A stretch of 64,000 bases of DNA from Enoplolaimus lenunculus (GCA_030248215.1 JASANG010001593.1:22973-86972), one strand, 5' to 3'; positions 1 through 12,773 are shown, counted from the stretch's first letter. Notes: generated from the letters alone by a model not told the origin. Program-made: numbers and translations.

Positions 1-2036
1 TTAAATCTTGATGGGTTTTGTTCGAAACTGTTTGCTGACATACGTTAAAGGCTTAGCGACCCATTCATTTGCCACATTTTAATGAATTATATATATTTAC
101 CGGCATCAATCTCCCGTTAGAAATTTATGATTATGACACAGGGCAACGCGTATGGTTTCGATTTAAAGGAATGATACCGGTAAATATTCATTTTTAGGCA
201 AAATATGGCTTTTTCGCTTTATGTGCCCGTCAGCCGGCGTTTATCAAGATATGCTGCGAATTTTAAAATTTTGCTATAATTGAGCTTCTCATGACCTCCG
301 CTGATTATTCCAAACAAAAATTTGAATGTTTAAACATTCAACTTTTTCATGTCATAAAGTACCCGCCTTGAGGCCGAAAATTTTTTATCAAAAGTATACG
401 ACATTCTATACCATTCGGTGCAGTTTGGCAACCCGAGTCGAATGAAGATAAATTCCTGCGCATGAACTATTAGCTCGCAAGCTTTGCTCAATTAACTTAT
501 TTATCGCTTTCCCACACCGTACGCAGAGTTCTGAAGCAGATATATTACCATAGCTCTTAAACTAGTTGCTGCATAGCAATAAAAGTGACACATGAAGTCG
601 TGAAAAGCTCAAATATGCAAAAAATTTGCGAAATCGTATCATTTTTGACCAAACAAAAACGGGCAGAATAAATCTATCCTACCAAAGCATTGGCGACAAT
701 TAACGATAGGTAAATCTAACAACGCTCAATAATATCTGACACCATAACAGTGGGTGTACTTCGAATATTGAAACTAAATGAATGTTTATCTTGACTAACC
801 GGAAACCTGTTCCGTCAATCTCTAAGTGTATTTTCCGAATTCTTATGTCCAGCTAGATTAGGTATTCTGAATTCCGGTCGAATCGCTGCGCTGCGTAACA
901 TTTAATTCTTTGTCCACTCAGACATGCCATTAGCTGAATTTCCGCTTCTTCTTATACAAGGGCCATGTCTTTAAAAAGAACTCTTATAAAACTGGTTTGT
1001 AGGACGCTAATTAAATATAGACTTTATGGAATAATACAATGCTTAAAGAACGCATGCAGCGGCGCAGTACATTAATTGGCATTCAAATAGTAAATATGCA
1101 AACGGTGCGAGCCCTTCAAAAACCATTTAACAAGATTTTACGATTTGAAATCTAAATGTTTATTTGTAATTTTAAGCTAAATACCTACACTTCCGTTACC
1201 TGAGTTACTGCAATTGTACATGTTTCGCTAGTATTAGCTGAACCAATTAAACAAGACAGGCATGCCGTATTAATTTGTAAATTAATCAATACATCACAAT
1301 TACCACATAGAAACACAACTAATTTAGCTCAAAATAGTAGCCGTTTTAGTTTAATTTAATAAAAGTAATAGGTGCAATATATTTCAAGTAAACATAATAA
1401 TCAATTATATAGGTCTCTTGCTGTAGTACTTATTATTTTAAAAACTTAACTTTAAAACCGCAGCTTTACATCGAATAGTTTATTAATGATACCTTTGTCT
1501 ACGTCAGCGGCACATTTTCAATTGGAACAAATTCAATTGTACCACGATTCAATTTTGACCTTATCGATTATGCCAACGCGTTGTAATTGAAATAAAACTA
1601 AAGTTTGCGAAAAATGCTCTCGTGACCAAAAATACAGGTGCGCAGCATTGGAAACAATAGTCTCTATCGAAATCGAGTAAAAATTTTGCCAAAATTTCAA
1701 CTCGAATTGGCGTTCATATCGAATGTTAGCAAGTGGTATTTCACTTCAACTCACCCATTTAATTTCGAATCATCTTAAAATTTACGTGCTGTGTACGATT
1801 TCAATGGTTTTATATTTTTTGAAAATTTATCAGAATATCTGAACTATTCTAGTGATAAATACTAGGGTAAGGATCTAGCTTATGCTAACCATACGAGTAA
1901 TATTTGGCTCGTACATGCTTCAATATCAATGAACACACTTTGAACAGAAAAAGCTTCAAACCATCATTTGCTATTTCGCACAGTGGTACACAATAAAAAT
2001 CAACCAAGTAACCTAAGTTAATTTAAATTGAAGACT
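1..2036. other. AT-rich DNA without recognisable features
   Basis: I see no long open frame, no splice-bounded exon, no tRNA-like head and no terminal inverted repeat here. It is probably intergenic or intronic. Confidence 0.5.
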
Positions 2037-2300
2037 CAGTAAACATGCAGTTCCAACAATCAACCAACCAATTAAGTAAAAACATACTAACACACAAACA
2101 CAGAAACCAAATTAACAAACAAACAGTTAAAAACAAACAAACAAAAAACAGTAAACATGCAGTTCCAACAATCAACCAACCAAATAACTAAAAACGTACT
2201 AACACACAAACACTGAAACCAAATTAACAAACAAACAAACAAACAAAGAAAGAAACAAACAAATAGTTAAACAAACAAACAAGCAAACAAACAAGCCAAA
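2037..2300. repeat. 112-bp direct duplication plus CAAA-rich tract
   Basis: The block beginning CAGTAAACATGCAGTTCCAA at 2,037 recurs at 2,149 with only a few changes, giving a period of 112. Both copies end in runs of CAAA/CAAAC, which continue as a microsatellite to about 2,300. Slippage or unequal exchange at the CAAA runs could have made the duplication. Confidence 0.8.
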
Positions 2301-3060
2301 AATCAGTTTTATACCATGAAACATTTAAAAATTAAAAACAGAAAAACAATGTTCTGTAACCAGCTTTTTCGCAACATAAACGATTGGTAAACAATTAAAC
2401 TCGAGTAAAAACCGGTCAGACCCACAACACACATATGACGTTCCGCTACGATCCAAAAATAAAACAAGCACAACGACGAGCGGTTTCCATGTTTATTTTC
2501 ACCCCCAACGCTTCTAGCAAGCAGTCATAGACTCAATTATACCAAGTAGAGGGCGTAACTAAATACTACGTTCTGTATTTTGAGTCAAACAATATAAATT
2601 TTGTGATTGGCTAGCACGACATATATATTTGATCACAACCTTGGGAATGACACCAATACACGTGTGACCAAACTGCGCCAAAAGCATATACAGGTGCGGT
2701 AGGGTATTATATGCCCTCTTCAAGCTGTCAATGAATAAAAAATGCACTTTTACAGGCTTTAGAAATAACCCGATGGATCGTAGAGTCCAAAACCATTTTC
2801 TTCCTTGTGTTCGTAAAACCGTTTAAATCAAACTATATATACACCCTCAAAAATGAAATTCTAACTATGCGCCTGATATGCGCCGCGCTCGTATTTGAGC
2901 ACAAACACAATGTGAGAACCTGAGACTCTTTATCAAACGACTATTAATCATGAATATTGAATTAGACTGGAAACACTACCGACGGTGGCAGCTGCGTTGA
3001 GTTTTCCCGTTCCTGACTATTAGTAACTTAGAGAACAAGCATGAAGGTAACGAATGAAGA

Positions 3061-3197
3061 ACTAATTAAAAATGAAGCTTTGCTTTTCTGATCCTAAATT
3101 AAAATTATGAATGCTATTTAATTTAGCCAACTAATTAAAAATAAAGCTTTGCTTTTCTGATTCTAAATTAAAATCATGAATGCTGCTCAATTTAACC
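3061..3197. repeat. 69-bp tandem duplication
   Basis: A unit starting ACTAATTAAAAATGAAGCTT at 3,061 is repeated at 3,130 with scattered substitutions. It is followed at about 3,263-3,322 by a degraded inverted fragment of the TTAGGC-type element. The stretches 2,301-3,060 and 3,323-4,071 show nothing else recognisable. Confidence 0.7.
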
Positions 3198-4071
3198 AGA
3201 CTGTATCCAGACCGGCTCTTGTACATTTTCCTCATATTTAAAGTTAAGCATCAAACTAAATATAAGGCTCAGGCTTAGGCATCGGTGTAAGCTTTTTCCG
3301 ACGTCCAAGCCCGAGCCTAAAAACGTACAACTGTAGGGGAATGTGTTCAAGAGCCTCCAGTCGATCTGATTTGCAATTGAGCCCAAAAGGTTTTAGAGCC
3401 AGCAAAATTCCTCTAGGGGTAGACACTTTCTGCCTCTATTTTCATGGAACTGTAATTAACTTTAAAATTTCTAGAAATGCAAAACAAAATACAATGAGTT
3501 ACGATTGTTAGAAGTAAACGATTGGATCATGGCTAAGACGGATTCATTAATTGGCTATCTTCCTGAAAATATTATTTCCTTGTTTAACTGTATTTACTCA
3601 ACCAATCGTCTGGTTTATGTTCGAATGAAGGATGTCATATTTAAACCAAAATCAATTTAATCTTGATAGTGCGATAAATTTTAGCAATATCTTACCAAAA
3701 TTTTGTTTCATCGCTAGTTCTCTAGAGAGTATATAGTGGTTTCTGTTTTGCTCAACAACGCTAATGTCAATAATAAAGCATTAATTACAGCTAATTAAGC
3801 GGACAGAAACGAATTTATGACCACCATGGTGCTGTGGCTTCGACGGCTTGGAGTTCAGAATCAAATAATAAGAAGCATGTGTATATATAGCAATTTTAAA
3901 ATATTTATTTAAAACTCAAAATTAATTAAGACTTCAAATAGAAACTATTCTTAAAATTATAAAACAAAGCATCAGAGATCATCTTAAAAATCACATTGCG
4001 ACCAACTGGTTTAAGCTTTGCCAGCTTTCACTTTACGATTTGCATAAGTTTGGGTAAAAACAAATATCGGG

Positions 4072-4336
4072 CCATGGACGTAGCCAAGATTTTTGTTAGG
4101 GGGTCATACAAATACCTTACGTACGAAAAAGTCACTACACACAACGGGTGAGAAATTAAATTTTGGAACACAAACTACAAAAACAGAGTCTGTTCAAAAT
4201 AGAACCGCACCAACCCCAAGTGTGTGGGAATGACACGCACAGGAGATCGCATAGTTTCAATTTGAATCAAAAATGAAATTTTGCCAAAACCGTTGGTAGG
4301 GCATGACCTCGTCGCTCTCCTGGCTACGCCCTTGCA
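4072..4336. mobile_element. hAT-like short element (GTAGCCA ends), degraded
   Basis: The left end reads GGACGTAGCCAAGAT followed by a G run, and the right end reads CTCCTGGCTACGCCCTTG, so the ends are inverted repeats around TGGCTACG. Similar ends occur at 7,771, 12,661 and 27,299. There is no coding capacity. The superfamily is inferred from the 12,661 copy, which has an 8-bp target duplication. Confidence 0.45.
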
Positions 4337-4707
4337 TTAGGTAAACAATGTACGTGTGATCCGTTATCGTTTGTTTTATTTAGATACTTTCAGTAAAACA
4401 GTTATCTTTCGCTTATAATCTCTTCTTATATCGATCAGATTACGTTTATAATAATTTTTGTCGTTGAGTAAACATATTTTGGATAAATTCGGTGTCCCTG
4501 TAAAATAAGGAATCGTACTGTGCAAAAAACAAACTACAAATTAGCTTTGTAGAAACCTTATGGAGCTGGCGTAACAAAATTTATTTCGTTGAGTCTTAAA
4601 ATAAAAAAAAATAGGGTCCGGAGAGACGACACTTGGTCCTTAACGTTTTGTCAATTTTAAACCACTATGCATGTCCACTTTATTTGCTTTAACAGCCGTT
4701 TAAATAC

Positions 4708-5050
4708 TTTAGCGACCTGAATAAGAGGGGGTAATTCGCCATTTTAAGCCTCATTCAATAGGAGTCCATATTCCTAATAAGAGTCCGTCAGTGGATAGAG
4801 TCTATGAGTCCTAATTAGTGTCCATAAAAGAGACCAATGCAGAAGTAAATCCTACACTGTTCAAATATGTAACCGAAAGTCAAGCAACGCGCATATTAAT
4901 TTTTTTAATTCTGGAATAAAGATTAACGGACATGGCAATCAACAAAAACTCTTCGGAGCAAGTCAGTTCTGTCCAAAGCAAAAAAGAAGGGGGTGGTTCC
5001 AAATAACAGGGAACGAATTAAAAATAAATAAAGTCCGTTAGCGAATAATA
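4708..5050 (+). mobile_element. CTGTA-ended TA-target MITE, variant copy
   Basis: It opens with GCGACCTGAATAAGAGGGGG and the 'AATAGGAGTCC...TAAGAGTCCGT' block, matching the better copy at 33,897-34,336. The middle differs, and a stretch at about 4,940-4,990 recurs inverted at about 36,655-36,700. The right end is decayed. It is non-coding and abuts the TTAGGC-type element at 5,059. Confidence 0.6.
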
Positions 5051-5058
5051 GGATGTAG

Positions 5059-5220
5059 GGCCCATGTGAAGGTCAGGAGCGGAACGTTTTTCTGCGGGAC
5101 TGCAATAGAGTAAGCTTAAAACTTCAACGCTAATGGTTTTGCTTGGCTTAGGCTAAGGCTTGGGCTTAGTCGTAGGAATATGCTTATAATACTGTTCCGC
5201 CCATGTTCTTTACATTTGCC
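5059..5220 (-). mobile_element. hAT-like TTAGGC-core element with 8-bp target duplication
   Basis: The terminal inverted repeats are GGCCCATGTGAAGGTCAGGA on the left and the complement of TGTTCTTTACATTTGCC on the right. The flanks GGATGTAG (5,051-5,058) and GGATGCAG (5,221-5,228) match at 7 of 8 positions, as expected for a diverged 8-bp hAT-type target duplication. The interior is a degenerate run of GGCTTA hexamers followed by an AGGAATATGCTTAT block that recurs in sister copies. It has no coding capacity. Confidence 0.75.
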
Positions 5221-5286
5221 GGATGCAGTAACAGGGAGTTTTCCTGTGGAAAGTCAAAATAAATATCTTATCCTCTAATCTGGGTG

Positions 5287-5375
5287 CCGCGTTCGCCTAA
5301 GCCTAAGCCTAAGCCTAAGCCTAAGCCTAAGCCTAAGCCAAAGCCTAAGCGTAAACCTAAGCCAAGGCCTAACGG
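5287..5375 (+). repeat. Interstitial (CCTAAG)n / TTAGGC array
   Basis: At least seven perfect CCTAAG hexamers are followed by variants (CCAAAG, CGTAAA, CCAAGG). The unit is the complement-frame form of TTAGGC. A 65-codon frame reading lysine-proline repeats runs through it and is not a gene. The array is only 66 bp from the TTAGGC-core element at 5,059 and may have come from one. Confidence 0.85.
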
Positions 5376-5479
5376 TACTTTAATCTTCGCGCCACGCAAA
5401 CTTTCTAGCGTATTAGAGTGGTCACCTATTATTTCAGGTTCACGGTTTACTTGTAGAAGTGCTTATAACCTACCAGTCT

Positions 5480-7770
5480 AAACGAGTAGAAAATATTGCA
5501 ACTCCTTTTTCACATTGCAATTTCCTACAAAAGTGTTCAAACACAACGCCGTCAGAGTAGCAGCTGTTTTTGTTGAAATTGTTCGGTTAAAGAACAATCA
5601 GATTAGAATTGCCAGGAAAAAACCTTCTTGAAAGCGAAAATAACCAGAAAATAGAAAACATTGTTGTGAATAAAAATCACAATCATTCTAAAGTGGAGCA
5701 AAGCAGAACCTAAATTCTCTGCCAAGTCTGTGCTGTTGTAGAAGCTTATCGCATGCTCGTGATATGCGGGTTTTCAATGAAACGGTAGCTACTTTCACAC
5801 GCGAATTATACAAATCGTTTTTCACAACACGTAAACAGATTTTTAGAGAAAATTAAAAAAAATAATATCGCTATCACTAAACTCTGTCCCTGTGAAAACA
5901 GCAACTTAAAAATACAAAAACTATAATTTTATAATTGTGTAAAATTTGTATGTATTGCTAACGCAAAAAACACAATACCTTGCGTACACCAGCTAACTTT
6001 ATGTCTAAGTAGCATGGCATACGCCGAGGGATTAGTGGCATACATAACCGAGCAAGATTTATTTCCAATGCGGTACATGTAAAAGGCACTGATGTGGTCG
6101 TTCAATCATTAAGACCTGGTGTACGCAAGTTTTTGTGGATTGTGTATTAATATTTGAAGTCGTCGAGGAATTGAAACAGAACAAAACAGCGCATTGAACG
6201 AATTTATAATTAAGACTTTTTATGTTTTGTCTTAATCTGCATACTAAATTACTAATTCCAACCATTAAAGAATGTAAATATTTCTGTTTACCGATCTGCA
6301 CGAACGCTATATATCAGTGAAAAATTTCGCCAGTGAATCAAACGAGGAAAAAGTGCAGAGTTTGGGTTCCCTAAGAATAAAATGAAATAAATTAAAAGTG
6401 GCCTGTTATAGCTTATATACGCCAGATTTGAAGAGGAAGTATCGATTATATTAACATATTCTTAAAATGTACGCTTTATCAGGTTTATTCGTTGTACAAA
6501 TTTGGTATGCGGTTGTCCATATTTAATATAATGCAAAAGTAAAAGTTTAAAGGATCGCGACATTTAACTTTAGAACCACGGCCTTGCAGCCCTAAAAATG
6601 GTACCGCCGAGCTTAGCGGTTAAGATCAATAAAATAAGCTACTTTTATTAAATTCCAAACATGCCATACTCCGTAAGCATTTCGACGCAAGTGATAAGGC
6701 AAATGCAACCATAACACTAAATTTTACCACAAATTTTTGGTTTTATTCTATATTGGAACGCTTCGGCCTGGATGCCTCCCTTGTATCTGCCGGCGAATTC
6801 CACTGCTGCCAATTACAACCGATATAGTTTACGTAGTGTAAAAAACCGTTTTAGACTAACATTTCTGACGACCAAGATAGCCTGCAAATTATTAGCGCAT
6901 TCAGCCAAGAAACCAAAGACGTGGTTTTCCAAAGAAATATCATTTTTATTAATATTCAAGCATTACCAGGCATGGACATCGGTAGATACGTGCAAAGGGA
7001 CTACAGCTGTACAGCTACGCTCGCCGTTATTTCCGAAACAATTTTTTTGCATAAGAACCTTTATTTTGAGTAAAAAATTATTTAATGGTGTCAAATTATC
7101 ACCTTCTCGTACGTTTTACCCAAAAGCCTGATCTGCACCCCTATAGCCAATATATCAGCGATGCCGATGCAACGAGGCATATAATACTACTACGCTGTTA
7201 TTGCAACGTAGCTTTCCAGAAATAAAAACAGCAGGCGGTGTATAAATTTCTAAAGTATAGTTGTTGTTTTGTTTTAGAACCACACATAAGAGAAGGTTAT
7301 TTTGGCTTTTGGTTAAAATGTAACCGTTGAAAACCCAATTTCCCGCATTTGCAGTTAGAAATGTTAAATTGATTGCCAGAAAACATGGTAAATACACAAC
7401 GCATTTTTGATATGTCAGATTGTTTAATTTAATTAAAATTTTGCCAGTTCATAATATGTAAGCAGTCCGTTGTTTAGATCTTCGCCACGGATGGAGATTA
7501 GAAATATTACGCAGAAAGCAAAACTATACTATGACCCGTTCAGGCTTATATTCGGTATGTGTGCTGAGATTGCACAAAATGGAACTTAAAAGGTATATTT
7601 TCTGCTGTGACTTTAACGAAGAGACAATTTAAGTTGTATGGTTTTAGGAATTGTGATACCAAGCCTATGGGTTAAGTAATTTCGGCTCTTTCAGACATTG
7701 TATTAATTTGCCCTGCTCTGCCTAAATTCGGTGCCATATTGTATTCGAAACCTGTTCTCTAATCGCTTCC
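5480..7770. other. AT-rich DNA without supported genes
   Basis: Open frames of 80-119 codons occur on both strands (for example at 6,059-6,301, 6,772-7,131 and 7,155-7,397). None has a recognisable domain or convincing splice borders, and overlapping frames compete. I treat them as chance frames. Confidence 0.45.
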
Positions 7771-7921
7771 CAGGCCCGCAGCCTGCTCACCTTGCTAGGG
7801 GGGGTATAAATTTTCAGTAGAAGCAATACCAGGGCTTGTGATTTCTAACAAGCAAGTTTGAAAGTTTTCTACGAGAGAGGGCACAATTTTTCACCCCTCT
7901 GGCTACTAGCCCGTCCGTGCC
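7771..7921. mobile_element. hAT-like short element (CAGGCCCG ends)
   Basis: The left end CAGGCCCGCAGCCTGCTCAC is mirrored by the right end GGCTACTAGCCCGTCCGTGCC. Between them lie the family hallmarks CTTGCTAGGGGGG and a C-run before TCTGGCTAC. About 150 bp, non-coding. Relatives are at 12,661 and 27,299. Confidence 0.6.
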
Positions 7922-7993
7922 TAAAAATGTATATAATATAGTGAATGCCAAACAAAACAAGACAGAAAACTTATTATTTTGACAAGAGTGGGA

Positions 7994-8413
7994 CATTACC
8001 CGCGGGAACCCACGCTTTCCCGCGGGTAAACGCCTGACGAGTAAAGAATTTCAGGCGCGGCTATACCCGTGGGTAAAGATTATCACGCGGGTAAAAAATT
8101 CACAGTTTTAACCGCAGCAAACGTTTAAGTTTTAAGGTGGAAAACCTACACTGTTGTCTGTTATATTTCTGGTCAGGGGCGTCGCATGGTTTATTTGATT
8201 GGGTTTGAAAGTTTGCTTCCAGTAAAATTCATTTCTAAAATTCATTGAAGTTATATCGCAAAACTTCGTTAAAGCGCGAATCACCAGCGATCGTTAAAAT
8301 ACTGGTTTGAGTTCAAGCGCGGATAAAAGGTGGGTCGTAGGTAGGTGATTTCTGCGCGAGTATACTAGCGTGTAATTCTTGTTTGCGTGGGTAAAGCGCG
8401 GGTCGGGTAAAAA
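7994..8413. mobile_element. Palindrome-rich inverted-repeat element (ACCCGCGGGT motif)
   Basis: The left edge carries ATTACCCGCGGGAACCCACG, and the right edge, read on the minus strand, carries TTTACCCGACCCGCGCTTTACCCACG. Variants of the palindrome ACCCGCGGGT and of GCGGGTAAA recur at about 8,000, 8,020, 8,065, 8,090 and 8,395. No open frame or clear target duplication is visible. A non-autonomous element is my best reading. Confidence 0.45.
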
Positions 8414-8540
8414 ACCTTACATACTTCCAACTCCGATTTTGACAGTACCATTACTATGAACACAACTACGTCAACATGATTCCCCGTCATATACTTAGGA
8501 CAATCTTGAAATTTTCTACACAAATCTAAATTTAACCTAC

Positions 8541-8828
8541 CTCTCTGTAAATATTTGCGGCGACTGGAGATGCTAGCGTTGAACCGTGTCGAAATCGGCT
8601 ATCAACGAGTCTTCGTCGGTAGTGATTTTTCGGTTGATCTGAGTCTCGGTTGCGGCAATTGTCCAGTTCAGACTGATATTTGGTCAACATAGTTGTTGCT
8701 TTTGATGCAGGCAGTGATCGTTGGCGCAGAGATGTAGCAACCGGATATGGCGGTGGTAAACAAGACGTCGATGGTGAACAGTTGTAATCCGTCTTTAGAT
8801 AATAATTATCAGGTTGTGAAGTAACGTT
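8541..8828 (-). CDS. Internal coding exon of an unrecognised host gene
   Basis: This 288-nt (96-codon) minus-strand exon is framed by good splice sites: acceptor ATTACATTTCAG just above 8,828 and donor GAG|GTAGGT just below 8,541. Both junctions are phase 0. The peptide begins NVTSQPDNYYLKTDYN and ends SPVAANIYRE. It is polar and serine/proline/arginine-rich (motifs SLRQRSLPASK and KNHYRRRLVDSRFRHGS) with no membrane segment, so it is probably a disordered cytoplasmic region. I do not recognise the family. The exon at 28,779-29,225 on the same strand also ends in phase 0 and has similar composition, so this may be the next exon of that gene across a 20-kb intron. That link is inference. Seen directly: an open frame with consensus splice borders. 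Confidence 0.55.
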
Positions 8829-10001
8829 CTGAAATGTAATTTGTTCAATTAATAAATAAGTGAGGTGCGTAGCCTGCAGTATATACAGCCTACAGAGCAA
8901 TAAATGTTTTAAAACCTCCATACTTAGCGTGTGAATTAATTGGGAGGTGGCTAAATGTGCATCCAAAACGATCGGTTTGACAAATTGGGTTGTCGGACAA
9001 CAAAGCGGAGTGATTTAAAGGTCTAAATGCGAATACGATGCGTTCTTAGTTAATGGCCAATGTTTCTTCAAAACTCATATTAATCTTAGAATATCAACTT
9101 TATCTCCATAGCTATTTGCGCGTGAGAAAAATAGAAAAAGTTTGAAAAACTTTACCACAGTCGTTATCAGTCATCTTATTGCTCAGTTTCAAAATGTTTC
9201 ATAATCATACCGTCTTCTGAGAAGGTATTTAAAATGGCGTTGAAAAATTTTAGTTTTCAGCTTAAGTGTGCGCCTGTTTGAACTTTACAATTTTTTGGCA
9301 ACAAATAAAACCAAATTGGGAAAAATTAACGATTTCATTAATAATTTCAATTAAGTGCATCGTCAAACGTTAATGACACAGAGACAGTTCCCATGAGTAA
9401 ATCTGACCAATTTTACGCTTCAAAATAAACCATCAAAACGTTACACAATAATTTACTGTTTAATTTCACACTTCTCAGCAATCAGTCATAGTTTTGGCTG
9501 AATCGATTGCTCGTTCAAAATAGCCTTGATTGTAATAAAAACAAATTTTTCGCCAAAAATAGTGTCTCATTTGTGCCGTAAAGTGTCGCTACCTTCGACT
9601 ATAATTTGACTGATCGACGTGTTTTAGTTTAAAAAATTATTGGAAGTTTTTAAACCATCGAAATGTTACGTTACGAGATATTTCACATTAAATCAAATCA
9701 CGTTTCGGAATAAGGTCTCGCGAGGTGCCACCGTAAATGCAATGACCACCGGTTAACACTGTAATAGAGGTAACATAAAGAGTATGCAACGAATATTGCA
9801 ATATACTCAATTGAAACATCTTTAAAATGTATTTAAATATTTTGGGTTTCAGAAATAAAGTCGACTAAATGTTGTTAAGCGTTCCAGCTTTATTAATACT
9901 AATCAACGTGGCTGCAACATTTGCAACCCGACTTATCATATTTGGGCTTGCAACAGTGTACTTATTGCCTTATACCTTTCGCCAGTTTATACAACACTGG
10001 G
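8829..10001. other. AT-rich DNA without recognisable features
   Basis: I see no exon-like frame or element ends. If the exons at 8.5 and 28.8 kb belong together, this lies in their intron. Confidence 0.4.
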
Positions 10002-10199
10002 TCAATGTTACTTTTTGAGTCATAGTAGTAGATTAAGCGTATTCCAAAGCCTAAGCCTAAGCCTAAGCGTCGCGAAAGCGTATTCCTAAGCCTAAAGTCT
10101 AAGGCTAAGCCTAAGCCTAAGCAAAAAATGTAGTCTAGAATGTAAGTCTACTCTTTTACACACCCACCAGAAACCGGGACGGCTTCAAAAGTAACATGG
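10002..10199 (+). mobile_element. TTAGGC-core element, divergent-end variant
   Basis: The left end CAATGTTACTTTTTGAGTC is mirrored by the right end GGCTTCAAAAGTAACATGG. Inside are two runs of CCTAAG hexamers separated by GCGTATTCC, then the AAAAAATGTAGTCTA block shared with other copies. The ends differ from the GGCCCATGTAAAG type but keep CCATGT at the tip, so this is a sister subfamily. Confidence 0.6.
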
Positions 10200-11696
10200 T
10201 CGCAACACTGGACAGGTTTGATATTTCGCGATGTTAGGTACGGGTAATTGTATAGGATTAATATTATATTAAGAGGGTTCAATCATAAAACTTAGAGCGA
10301 TATTGCACGTTGTATTTGAGATAAAACTACAAAACGCAAAACTACAAACATTCTTTACTAAAAGAAAAATCAAAAAAATCAATTGGTTTCCGCATAGACC
10401 GAGTATGTTGTCGTGCAACTAAAAGCGGAAAATAAATCATTATAGGCATCCTTATCGACGCAAATGCAGTAATAAAGTGCTCGATACGCTTGCGCGTTAA
10501 AAAATAAATGCGATTAAAATTTATTTACATGAGAAAACGCTTTTTGTTGCACTGTCAATACATCGCTGTTTTCATGACCGCGGCCACAGGTATTTGCAAC
10601 AGGATGTAGCTGTCCTTCCCCTGAATTCTTGACACAATTTTGTTATATACGTAGCTAATGAGCTTAATCGTGCTATATTCCCTCCGTTTAAAATCGTTTT
10701 GTTCAAACCGCTCACATGCACCCTCGAACGCAACATTTTAGCATTGGCCGAGTCAAATGGGGTGGCGGGGAATATTTTTTGTGATAAAATGGTAAAGTCC
10801 CTACCTCACAATTTTGCTCGTCACAAAATTGGCACATATATAGCATACAGTAAAAAATTTGCGTTTCATAACTTTTGGCAGCCCGCCGCTTGTCACAAAT
10901 TTCTAGAATCGCCGCTGCTTTCAAACGCGCGTCCATGATTGTTTTTTGCAAAAAAACTGCAAGTTTTCTGCGAAAACAACGTTGCCAACTGTGCAACGCA
11001 AGAACAATCAATAATGCAACGCTTTAATATACGTTTAAAGTGTGCAACCACAAACTTTTACACATATACAGTACGCTGTAGACAACACAGCTGGACCTGA
11101 CTTAAAAATCACACGAAAGTCAACGGAAACTTAAACTACGGGGGGTGGAGGCTCAAAAAAGCATTGATAAATATTTAATCCCCCGTTATCTCGGAAACGT
11201 CAGGCGAGACAATAAATGTTCATGCATCACATGTCTTTGAGTAACTGTGTTTCACAGGTCCAGAAGCAAGGGGCGTAGGCAAGATTTTATTACGGGAGGG
11301 AACAACTTTGTCTAAATTTTTCATCTTTTTTGTATATAGGCTGTTGTAGACCGTGTTGAAAATACTGTTTTCTTGTCTCTCCAGAAGTTCGGTAAGGAGA
11401 TAAATTTTCTCTGTTCCTCCGTTTATTTACTTCCTTGCCCATAAGCAAAAAACACTAGATCATCCGCTGAAGTGGACTGGTAAAATCACGGTAGTCCGTT
11501 TAACGCTATGAGTCTGTACTAGAATGAGTTGTGATGAACCATTGACCACATGAGAAGTTATGAACTTTTTTGCAAATTTATTCGCTTTAATTGTACAAAT
11601 CGTACAAGTGTTTCTGATCAAAAAATATCACAGAATTTCAAGCAAAGAACATTTAGCGCAAATATTTAATATTACAACTTTTACGACGTTTCAGTC
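10200..11696. other. AT-rich DNA; hAT-like fragment near 11,270
   Basis: Nothing gene-like is supported. At 11,268-11,300 a GGGGCGTAGGCAAGATTTTA fragment resembles the left end of the short hAT-like family. Opposed open frames at 10,699-11,011 overlap each other and lack domains. Confidence 0.35.
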
Positions 11697-12084
11697 GAAA
11701 TCAATAGGAGTCCGTATTCCAAATAAGAGTTCGTGAGCGGATAGAGTCTCTGAACCCTAATTAGAGTCCGTAAATGTCAATTATCCCTACTTGTAGCGCA
11801 TAAATGACTCCATGACCAAATAATTTGAGTTTGAAACTTTAAAGCTTACTTAAATTTTGAAAGGACATTAATACGTATAGCCTTGAATTACCGCTCAAGC
11901 TATTGACACAACACAAGTAAACGTTTAATTCAACGGACAGTTGCAGTACCGGATATATTTCAGTCAGGAAGGGTGGCGGAGTGTGGGTTATACATTAATA
12001 ACAGTCGGTAACCGATTAACAAGGGGGCGCTCTCATGAGATGCCAAATAAATATCAGTCCCCCTCTTATTTGGATCACTACAGT
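11697..12084 (+). mobile_element. CTGTA-ended TA-target MITE, 5' truncated
   Basis: Starting at AATCAATAGGAGTCCGTATT, it follows the 33,897 copy through CGTTTAATTCAACGGA and AGTACCGGATATAT to the right end CCCCCTCTTATTTGGATCAC-TACAG. The first ~45 bp, including the left terminal repeat, are missing. Open frames crossing it on both strands are not genes. Confidence 0.75.
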
Positions 12085-12660
12085 ATGATACATAAGTATG
12101 CACCTCTTGGAGTTCCGCATGGTACAAAATGCACCTCCGGCCGCTGTGTGTTTGACTGACCCCATTATCTGCCGGGGATGGTCGCTCTCACACGCAATAG
12201 CCCAATATATTAAGGTATAAGCGAAGAATTTATGATGCCATATATGTACAGTGGCACTATTCGCACAAGTTGTACCCAAGTCTAAATAGAGGGTTTGTTG
12301 GCCAAAAACGCAACATGTGGTGGGTGCATTCTTTCCTACACAGAATGTACGCAGTTGCACATTATTATAAGAATTGTCATCAGCTCTTGCTCATACTGAA
12401 TAAATGCAAAATTTAGTTTTCAGTGACCTAAACCAAAATAAGAACTATTTTTACCTTAACTAAACGTTAAGCACATTCTTGAACAAAACCAATGCTACCA
12501 GCGAGCATAACGTCTTATTTGCACCACAAGAAATTGATTACATTTCGATCATAAGCAATGTGCTTAGAGTTGATGATGACGTTGAAAGTTGTTTTTACTG
12601 TTTACCGATAAATTTCGATTTTTGTAAGATAATTTCTATTAAGTTTAATACTAATACATT

Positions 12661-12773
12661 CAGGCCCGTAGCCAGCTCATCTTGCTAGCGGGGCCAAATA
12701 CATGCCAGATTGAAAATCATCTAGGGGGGCAACATTTTTCCAGGGGGCTGAGCCCCTCCTGGCCCTTTTGGCT
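12661..12773. mobile_element. hAT-like short element with exact 8-bp target duplication
   Basis: The element opens CAGGCCCGTAGCCAGCTCAT and closes CCTGGCCCTTTTGGCT. AATACATT flanks it on both sides (12,653-12,660 and 12,774-12,781). The 8-bp duplication points to the hAT superfamily. At 113 bp it has no coding capacity and lacks the last bases of the right terminal repeat. Confidence 0.75.

Noticed and set aside
5287-5375. True telomere or chromosome-fusion scar
   Set aside because: The array is short and close to a TTAGGC-core transposon. Similar arrays occur inside such elements throughout the window.
5284-5481. Lysine-proline repeat protein
   Set aside because: Translation of (CCTAAG)n.
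6772-7131. 119-codon plus-strand frame
   Set aside because: A second frame over the same bases is open just as long, no domain is recognisable and the splice context is poor. Chance frames of this size are expected in 64 kb.
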